Shown one piece after another: positions 56,041 to 64,000 of a DNA stretch of 64,000 nucleotides. Every line of letters begins with the position of its first letter. The stretch's first letter is position 1. The notes beneath the pieces were generated by a model, which was given only the letters and a program-made list of their open reading frames with translations, made no database searches and had not been told where the DNA came from. A program made the position numbers and the translations under genes. This stretch comes from Datura wrightii (Eukaryota; Streptophyta; Magnoliopsida; Solanales; Solanaceae): the NCBI GenBank assembly GCA_035772735.1, contig JASDFA010000003.1, forward strand, positions 56,354,501-56,418,500, read 5' to 3'.

Positions 56041-58222
56041 TGTAACACCCCGAAAAGGCCTACGTATAGACCCAGGAGTTAAAGTTGAAAACTGCAGAAA
56101 AACCTGAAACTTGCACCAGTACAACTCGAGGTACGAGTTGTGGTGTGGACCTATGACTCATGACTTGAGTCGTGATGAAATCAGGAGCCTAAGGTTTTGT
56201 CATGGGAGTCCTACGAACCGTGGTGAGAAGGTACAACTCGTGGTTAGGAGTCATGATGAATATCTCAGTGGTGCCAAGAGTGAGTCGTCACGGGTCATGG
56301 TACGACTTGTAGGATGTAGGAACGAGTCGTGGTGAGGGGTTGTGGTTAAGTCGTAGTGATTTGGGTGGATGGTGCCACGATTGACAGTACGACCCATAGG
56401 ATGGTGGTACGAGTCGTGGTATACCAGTCGTGGTCAAATTCAGAAAGTTGGGAAAAAGGGTGAAGTGACCATGAGAGGTAACCACAAGTCATGACTCGTG
56501 GCACGACTAGTGGTCGGGGCCAGAACTGCTATTCAGGAAAATTTCAGTAAGGGCAATTTTGACTTTTCTATGCTTTTGAGCCCTAAACCACATCGTTTTG
56601 AGGTCGAAACAGGGTCTTTAAGGGATGAAAACTCCTGTTAAGTTCATTTTAGCAATTATAAGTGTTAGGGAAGAGGAGTGGGAAGGGTTTCAAGCCATTC
56701 TCTTCAAGTTCTTCAAGCTTTCATTTAGGGTTCTTCAGGGAGTAGGGAATCACGGAATTTCCAGATATGTGGAGTTCGAATGGGTAGTTTAGTCCCTACC
56801 TCATGCCCATTCCTTCCCATTTCCTATGTTTAATTTGCTAAATCCTTGCGGGTCTTAACTCTGTTTGCATGATTCCTCAAAAGCTTACATGAACCTATGA
56901 TATTATGTTTAATTTGCGGGTTTGAAGTGTTTGGACTAATTTTACTTATATATATTTTATATTTCATGATTTAAATCTCTAAAAGTACGATTCCCAATTA
57001 TGGAGAAATTTTTAGTGAATTTCATGGTCAAGATGATTCCGAAAGCATGAACGAATTTCTCTTAAATTTTTAAGCATGTCTTCAAGTTCGATTTCTCAGG
57101 CTATCATGATCGCGTTCTTATCGATTTAAGCATGTCAAGTATGTTTGAAATTATGGGCAATGCCCACATATCGCTTATAAATTATAACTACGATTTTGGC
57201 CGACTCACGGGCCCAATTCCATGGCTAGAAATACAAACCCTCATGTATGTTAATGATTTTCATGTTTTCACTAGCCATGCATGTCATGTTATGCATTTTA
57301 TGAGCACGTTGCACGTTTTAGGAGTAGTACTTAATACTGAGTAGTTTCGTAGCCTAGGTTACGCCTCGAATCTCAGAACTACGTGCCACCGCAGGATTAT
57401 GCTTGGGACCTCCTCAGTGATTATCCCCAATACCCTACGGGGCCTTCATGAGTGATATCACGCTTTTCATGGTTCATACCCTTGGCAAGGTATGAACGGC
57501 TTCCCAACTAGGGGTACAAGTCGGACTTCATGTGTGCTCATGTGAAGTAGTCCGTTATAGAAATCTCTCATTATTCCTCATGGTTTTGAAATATGTACGA
57601 TTATATTGTTTTGCCTCAACTTATGATTTATGAAATATTTCCCCGCATGTTATGACTTTGACGGATTTATGAATATTTTTGTAAATATTAAGCCTTACAA
57701 TATACTTATGGTTTCGATTTTATAATCATAATGTCCCCACTCCTATAACTTTCATGTTTTTAAGCATTGTTTTGCATACCTTACATACTAAGTACTTTTC
57801 GAGTACTGACTCGAATATTTTCAGGATCCGATTTGCAGGTTCAGCATCGTCCCCAGCTTGCGCTCAGTTCCGCTCAGTCTTCAGTGGTGAGTCTTCATGA
57901 TTTGAGGGATTCATGTTTAGACCTTGTTTATCTTATGATTTCAAACTGTTTGGGTTAGTTGGGGTCTTGTCCATTCAACCCGTCTTTCATGATTAGAGGC
58001 TTTCAGACTTACGTGTAATATTCAGTCATTCATGTTTGGATCTTGAATCGTTGTTTCTTTTATCTTTCATGATATGATTTTCAGTTAGTGTACAAATTGT
58101 AAGTTAAGTTTTCCGCTGTATATGAATGAATTAGTGTTATGCACATGTCATGGGTTGACTTGGGGTGTCTCGGGACTCCTTGTTCCATGTCTACGATCCG
58201 GGTGTACTTTCGGATCGTGACA
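56041..58222 (+). mobile_element. Gypsy solo LTR inserted in gag (2.18 kb)
   Basis: Starts TGTAACACCCCGAAAAGG and ends TTCGGATCGTGACA. Flanks are AGCTT (56036-56040) and GGCAT (58223-58227); the expected gag codons (Tyr-Ala-Gln-Gln) support GGCAT as the original target, the left copy having mutated at two positions. Contains a hairpin ACAACTCG/CGAGTTGT (56121-56141) and several degraded ACGAGTCGT dyads up to 56510. No gene. Confidence 0.75.
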
Positions 58223-59035
58223 GGCATATATGACCAACCAGGAGAAATCTATGCAATTGATCAATATGGCGGTCCTGCACTCCTTGACCAAGGAATCTGC
58301 CACTGTATTCACCAACCTACTCACAGGAGCCCTAGGATCAGCGACCATCTCCGGTGCATACTTGGACAACTGGGTAAACACCAAAGCATACTCTTGGAAA
58401 GTTCTGTTGTTCTACTTCAAGTTGATGGACTCTGTCTCCTTTGCCTCACTCAACTCCATAGGGAAGAACCTATCCAAGAAAGCAGTCACAAACTCATCCC
58501 AACCCACGGGAACTACTCCAACTCCTCTACTATTCTTCTACTGATGGAACCATATGTGAGCAACCCCCTTCAGCTGATAGGAGGCTAAATATGCACTCTC
58601 CTCTCCTATCACCTCCATAATCTAGGTGATCTTCTATACCTCCTCAAGGAACTCATGCGAGTCCTCGTCCACCTTTAACTCAAGAAACACAAGTGGGTTC
58701 ATCTTGAGAAAGTCTCGCACTCTCGTCGCTGCTGCGTTCCCATTCTAAGGAACATAGGCCACCACCTACTAGTTGACCTAAGCAGTCATGGCCTATGCCA
58801 ACATCTGAAATGTCGCCCTAAATTCGGCATGAGTGACCTTCTCGGGAAAAAGATCCGCTGGTGCTGGTGGGGCTTGCTGATGCCCTTCTCCATTGCCATG
58901 GTCATTTCTGTTGTCATTTCTTCTACCACTAACTCGGCATGGAGGCATATTTCTGCAAACGCGCATAGCACAAGTTAGAGGAATAGAAAGGTACTTCATT
59001 GCACGACATAGATCATGAAATGTAGCGCGCTTCAT
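58223..59035 (-). pseudogene. Gypsy gag, N-terminal and capsid part
   Basis: Minus strand: start region CRNMPPCRVSGRRNDNRNDH (normally MPPRR-VNGRR), AEFRATFQMLAQAM, then YQLKGVAHIWF, VGWDEFVTAFLDRFFP and ALVFTQLSKYAPEMVADPRA (58148-58384 overlaps the LTR end). Stops interrupt. Same family as 40077-41145 and 62697-64000. Confidence 0.8.
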
Positions 59036-59099
59036 ATATCCATGGGAAAGACTCTATTTAATGTGGCTTTCAGACACCCTAGGACACACCAAAACCTTT

Positions 59100-59112
59100 G
59101 CTCTTATACCAA
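59100..59112 (-). other. Gypsy primer-binding site (tRNA-Met type), mutated
   Basis: Minus-strand TTGGTATAAGAGC, the usual TTGGTATCAGAGC with one change, three bases inside the LTR end at 59116. Confidence 0.75.
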
Positions 59113-59115
59113 GTT

Positions 59116-60190
59116 TGTCATGACCTGAGTATAGGCCCGGACCGAGACACAAGACCTAGAACCACGAATGGCTCCAAGCTAACCTATGGCACATGCATAA
59201 CAATTCAAGAGCATAACTAAACTGGAAATTAAAGGAACCATGAATAAGAGAAAGTATGAAATATAACAAAGGCAATAAACGGAGTCCACACTCGATAAGT
59301 AAAATCATCTAAATAATATATGGAAAGCCTCTAAAACTTCTGATGAGTTGATGGAACAACACCCCCAACTAGCTCGCTAGAGTATGAAAACTGAAATGAC
59401 ACGCAAAACATAACTACTAACTATCCTTAGAAAATGAGGACTCACCCAAAGTAGGGGTTGAACTGGATTGAAATGGGAGCAAGCTATTAATGAGATTAAG
59501 CTGAATCACGCGAACCAATATCATAAGACAATATAGCATAGTATATGCAGTTAGTACTTGAAATGTACTGAGTATATAAGGTAAATAAAACATGCTTAGT
59601 AAAACATTAGTTGAAATCATACATATAAATCAAAAGATCATATGAATAAGGATTGCATACTAAAAGCTGTATCTGAGATAAACATAATCGTAAGTTGGTT
59701 ATCATAACTGAACATAATGACCCAATATTCAAAAAGAATTATATGACTTGTCATAGCTAAAATCGTAAGTAAAAGCTTATAATCTGATCATTGGATCAAA
59801 TCTTCTGATAAACATCATATCATAAGTCATCAACATGGGTAACTAAAATCATGAGGAACAATGGAAGACTCATCATAACGACACTATCACCATAGAGCTT
59901 ACATGATTCCCCAACTATCACACTCAAGTGGGCAGAGCCGTTTAAAACCTTGTCTGGGCTAGGGACGCTAAACGATGATATCAATATCAAGATGGGCCCC
60001 TTGGGGCAGGGGAAAACTCTTTTGAGAGGTCCCAAATATATACATACCTACGTTGGCGCGTAGTTTATGAGATCATGGAATATCGGAACCCCAAGCCTAT
60101 TCGGTGTTAGACACTACTCTCAAAAACATGCATAGTACTCATATGATCATATTTTCAAAACATAGCTTGAATCTGAACATTAGGAGTGCT
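59116..60190 (-). repeat. Truncated 5' LTR of the deleted gypsy element
   Basis: Plus-strand edge TGTCATGACCTGAG (LTR end GTCATGACA on the minus strand), similar to 34249-35340. Breaks off near 60190. 59820-60035 (minus) is a chance frame. Confidence 0.7.
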
Positions 60191-60342
60191 ATGACCCATT
60201 TTTAAACTCACATTCAAAACATTCCATAACTTGAAAATTTTATTAAAATATAAAGTCGCCACCTAATTATTAGGAAAATTAGGAAAACCATTTTAAAGTT
60301 ATTTTAAGAAAAACCTTCATTTAAAACCAGAGTTAGGGTAAT
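60191..60342. other. Short foreign segment between two gypsy LTRs
   Basis: About 150 bp, AT-rich, with AAAGTCGCCACCTAATTATT and AGGAAAATTAGG, text I associate with yet another Solanaceae LTR family. Probably an older fragment into which the plus-strand gypsy element inserted. Confidence 0.35.
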
Positions 60343-62537
60343 TGTAATACCCCAAAAACCCTAAGATCAAACTCGGGAGTTGAAACGGAGAAAAATAAAA
60401 TTTTCTGCACCAGGTTACAGGACTAGTTGTCCAGTGACCCACTGGGTGCACCATGAGTCGTTAAGTGACTCATGGGGAAAAGGTTGGACTTGTTTGAGTT
60501 TTGGGATTTGAGGTTGACCCACTTGTGGTCACCACCACGAGTTGTCAAGTGGTCCATGGTCAAGAGTTGATTGAAGGTTAAATGTTTTTGGGAAGTGTCC
60601 CTAACGGATTGTCACCACGAGTCGCGGTGTCCCTCATGGTGACCACTGGTGATGAGTTTGCAGTGCAGGCGACGAGAAGAGGACCACGAGTCATGGTGAT
60701 GGGGCACAAGTCGTTCAGTCCCTCGTTGGGACTAGAAGTGTGTTTTTCCTGTGAATTTATTAAGGGTTTTTCTGTAATTTCTAAGTTCCTAAGGACTAAA
60801 CTACATCGTTTTAAGCTCAAAATAGTGTGTTTTAAGAGGGGTAAGTTCATTCTAGTCCCATTCATTTCCATGCATGCAAGTCTAGAAGCTCCTAAGGGTG
60901 ATCAAGCCTAAATTCCTCAAGTTCTTCCCCATAATTTCCATTGGGCAATCAAGGGAGTTGTGAAATGATATTTCTACAGGTATGTAAAGCTATGAATTGG
61001 TGTATCCATCCACACCCATGCCCAATCCCTCTTTAATTTATGAAATTCTAGTTGATGAATCTATGGAGATTTTAACCCATTCTGTAAAGTCTCTAAGTAT
61101 CAATCATGGGTATGATCTAAGCATGTTTCTAATGTTAAATATGATTAATGAGCATATTTTACAATGTTTTCAAGTTTTATAAATTATGATGCCCTTCGAT
61201 GAAAGTTCATAAAAGTTGAGATCTATGATATATGTACTCAAGCATTATGACATGTATATGAAGAAAGTATGATTTTTAACTACCCATGTCTATGTTCATG
61301 TTTTCGAATTATCAAGTCTATGTCAAGCATGTTTAAGTATTGGGCAAGTCTATATGATCAAGTACGTTTCATGATTTATTTAAATTTCATGTATTAACTT
61401 ACCACATGGATTTTGAAGTCTAGACTCCCACTATTTTTTAGCTTGTGGTATGGCTTGAGCCTAAGGGTCCTCATGTTATGATTTCAAATTTATGCATGTA
61501 TGTTATGAGTCAGCTTCGTCACTAGACGATGGTTCAACTTCATTGAAAAATGATGGAGAACATATGCATGTTTTTGAAAGTAGTGTCTAGCACCGAGTAG
61601 GCTAAGGGTCGGTCAAACTTATGGCTCAAAACTATGTGCAAACGTAGGTATGTTCAAATTATTTGGAACCTCCCTTGTGAGCTTCCCCTGCCCCCAAGGG
61701 GCCTTCATCTTGAAATCGATATCATGGTAGCATCCTTAGCCCTGCAAGGCTTTGGACGACTCTGCCCACTTAAGTATGATAGTCGGGACCACGTAAGCTC
61801 TATCGTGGTAATGTCAATTATATGACGAGCCTCCCATTGTTCCTCATGATTTCAGTTATGCATTGTCATCAGTCATGATATTACGTTTTCAGCAGGTTTG
61901 ACCCAATCTTCAGTTTTACTTATGATTATTAGTCTTCAGCTTTGGGTCATTCGATTCAGTTATGATTGTCAATTATGTTCAGATCATGATTTCAAAAAAT
62001 AACATGCAAGCCCTACTCTCAGAATCTTTTATTGATTATGTTTTATGGTATGCATGATTTATGATTTTACTTACTTAGTTGTTTTACTTACCTTACATAC
62101 TTGGTACATTCCATGTACTGACCACATACTCCATGTTATATCGTTTCATGATACAGGCTCGAATATTCAGGCTCAGTCCCGTCATTAGCCAGACCTGCAA
62201 CATTAACAGCTAGAGTTGGTGAGTCCTCATCTTTCGAGGGCCCTTCCTTTTAGTCATATTTTGTATTTTCAATTTAAGACTATAGTGATTTAGCTGGGAT
62301 CTTGTACCATCAACTCATCAGTAGTAAAGGCTTTCAAACATATAATGTAATCAGCTTCAAACTTGAGTCATGTATTCTTATGTTATGAGATTTTCAGACT
62401 TCCGCTATGTTAATTATGTTGATCTTCCGCTTTATTATGATTGAGTTAGATGTCATGTTCATTTCATGGACCGACTTAGAACCTCTCGAGGTTCTTTATC
62501 CCGTGTCTCGATCTGGGCCTATGTTTGAGTCTTAACA
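60343..62537 (+). repeat. 5' LTR of a plus-strand gypsy element
   Basis: Starts TGTAATACCCCAAAAACCC and ends TTTGAGTCTTAACA, then AAC and the primer site. The first 380 bp hold weakened ACGAGTCGT dyads (for example GGACTAGTTGTCC near 60421, aligned to GGACGAGTCGTCC in the 48659 LTR). CGTCACTAGACG lies near 61517. Frames on either strand at 60578-60911 lie over the dyad block and are not genes. Confidence 0.8.
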
Positions 62538-62540
62538 AAC

Positions 62541-62553
62541 TTGGTATCAAAGC
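62541..62553 (+). other. Gypsy primer-binding site (tRNA-Met type)
   Basis: TTGGTATCAAAGC, one change from TTGGTATCAGAGC, three bases after the LTR end. Confidence 0.85.
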
Positions 62554-62696
62554 ATTAGGTTTTGAAGTATCCTAGAGTGTCTAAAATTCGCGTTAAGTAG
62601 AGTCTTTTTCATGGGTGTGAAGCGCGCCACACTTATGACGAAGAGGCTACGAGACATTTTTGGAAACGTTCCCTTTTTTTCCGTGATCTAAGTCAT

Positions 62697-64000
62697 GTGA
62701 CGAAATGTATCTATCCTTCGAGTCGTGTTATATGTGTTTGCAGAATCATTCCTTCTCGTCGAGTTAACGGAAGAAGAAATAGGAATGGAAACGACCATGA
62801 GAATGGTAATGGAGATGGGCACCAGCAAGCCCCACCAGCATATGAGGAGCATGTACCCAAGCAGGTTGCCCACGTAGAGTTCAGGGCAGCCATACTGATG
62901 CTAGCTCAGGTCTTAACCACCCAGGTCAATCAACAGGCGGTAGCGCATGTCCCTTAGACGGGAATGCGGTGGTTACATGAATTAGAGATTTTCTAAAGAT
63001 GAATCCTCTGGAGTTTCTTAGGTCAAAGGTGGATAAGGATCCACACAAAGTTTATTATTGAGGTTCTGAAGATAACCCAAATCATAGAGGTGACAGGTGA
63101 GGAGTGCACCAATCTAGCCTTGTACCAGTTGAAAGGGGTCACGCACATCTGGTTCAAGCAATGGAAGGATAGCAGGGCAATTGGATTAGGCCCTATTGGT
63201 TGGAAGGAGTTTCATGCCACATTTCTGGATCGATTCTTTTCTCATGAGATGAGGGAGATTAAGACATTCGAGTTTGTGAACCTAAAGCAAGGGAAGATGA
63301 CAGTTCAGAAGTATGCCTCGGATTTCACTCGTCTGTCTAAGTATGCACCTTAGATGGTGGCAGATCAAAGAGCCCGAGTGAACCGATTCGTTCATGGGAT
63401 AACAGACTACTTAGTCAATGATTTCCAGATCGTGATGCTTCATCAGGACATTGACTTTGCTTGGATAATTCTATATGCCCAGCAGATGGAGACGGTATAG
63501 GTGAGTGAGCGGGAGAGAGAGGCCAAAAGGGTCAGGACTGATAACTTAGGATTCTCCTAGCAGAGGCCTGGTGGGCACTGTCAGCAGCCCACCAGAGATC
63601 TTCAACCCCAGCACCATCGGCTATGAGTGTGCCTTCCAAATCCAGGCGTGATTAGAAAGGGGATAAGCATCAGGCTCTAGAGGTCAGGGTAGCAAACCCA
63701 CAGAGTCCAGCATTTCAGAGTGTAGCAGATGTGGCTGGAAACACGTGGGTCAGTGCTTAGCAGGTTCAGGCTCTCTCTTCGAGTGTGGGAAGCCCGGACA
63801 TATGCTTCGAGATTGCCCAGCAACCAAACAGGGTCATGATAGGGGTTGAGGCCTAGCCTCCAGTTCAACAGATCCACCAGCACGACCAACTCAGTGGGGG
63901 GCATCTACTAGTTTCAATGGTGGTCAGCGTCAAAATAGATTCTATGCCCTAGCATCTCGTTAGGAGCAGGAGGTCTCCCCAGATGTAGTCACTGGTATGT
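62697..64000 (+). pseudogene. Gypsy gag, runs off the window
   Basis: Start region reads IIPSRRVNGRRNRNGNDHEN, with the usual MPP start lost. Then AHVEFRAAILMLAQVLTTQV (62697-62957), YQLKGVTHIWFKQWKDSRAI and FVNLKQGKMTVQKYASDFTR (63090-63353), ILYAQQMETV with a stop, REREAKRVRTDN, and a zinc-knuckle region ending in ECGKPGHMLRDCP (63779-63818), intact at CxxGHxxxxC but with Phe at the first Cys (LFECGK). Then text like the 40100 gag end (RFYALASR). Several stops and frameshifts. Protease and pol would follow beyond 64000. Confidence 0.85.

Larger units (their letters stand above)
53646..60190 (-). mobile_element. Internally deleted minus-strand gypsy element
   Basis: From the right: truncated 5' LTR (59116-about 60190), primer site, gag (58223-59035), solo LTR insertion (56041-58222), more gag (about 55870-56040), integrase (54430-55850), and a truncated 3' LTR (53646-about 54295). 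Protease, RT and RNase H are missing between 55850 and 55870, so an internal deletion joined gag to integrase. Confidence 0.7.

Noticed and set aside
58139..58588. Plus-strand frame of 149 codons
   Set aside because: Starts in the solo LTR end and runs antisense through gypsy gag; a chance frame.

Overview
This window looks like heterochromatic plant nuclear DNA, most likely from a Solanaceae genome (inference from the style of the LTR families; Capsicum or Solanum would fit). I find no host gene, rRNA or tRNA gene. Nearly everything is nested, decayed retroelement sequence. Open frames are short, and those with a recognisable product are pieces of gag, pol or a pararetrovirus polyprotein broken by stops and frameshifts.

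Layout. 1-4806: 3' part of a Tekay/Del-like Ty3/gypsy element (integrase remnant, polypurine tract, 3.0-kb LTR with a 29-bp minisatellite). 4812-6742: fragments of an LTR element and a minus-strand LTR. 6743-12690: a complete non-autonomous LTR element with no RT (called L1 here), inserted just upstream of a Ty1/copia LTR (12729-13639). 13640-17660 and 28081-44805: two pieces of a minus-strand Tat-lineage element, T1 (gag-protease plus a separate ORF2 like 'putative plant transposon protein'; no RT seen). The T1 pieces are separated by a near-complete endogenous caulimovirid (17661-28080, minus), which is itself split in its RT by a 2.4-kb solo LTR (18966-21387). About 2.7 kb of T1 sequence is present on both sides of the virus. 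T1 is also interrupted by a Tekay-like gypsy element (34249-42128) with a perfect 5-bp target duplication, GTTGC. 44806-46792: a sister minus-strand Tat fragment (T2). 46793-52196: plus-strand 3' end of a third Tat-type element (T3), with a gypsy solo LTR (48659-51167) in its LTR. 52197-53645: another Tat-type LTR. 53646-60190: internally deleted minus-strand gypsy element, its gag split by a solo LTR (56041-58222). 60343-64000: 5' LTR, primer site and gag of a plus-strand gypsy element that runs off the window.

Inferred order of events: copia, then T1 into it, then the pararetrovirus into T1, then the solo-LTR element into the virus; the 34249 gypsy element entered T1 independently.

The most unusual signals are: (1) the 2.7-kb direct duplication around the pararetrovirus; (2) arrays of short, near-perfect palindromes in LTRs, sharing the core ACGA-S-TCGT with arms that change in a compensating way, found in more than one retrotransposon lineage; (3) hairpins directly after the terminal TGAT of Tat-type and L1 LTRs; (4) the gag-protease plus ORF2 layout of T1, with a conserved internal TATA box. 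All calls were made by eye without database searches.
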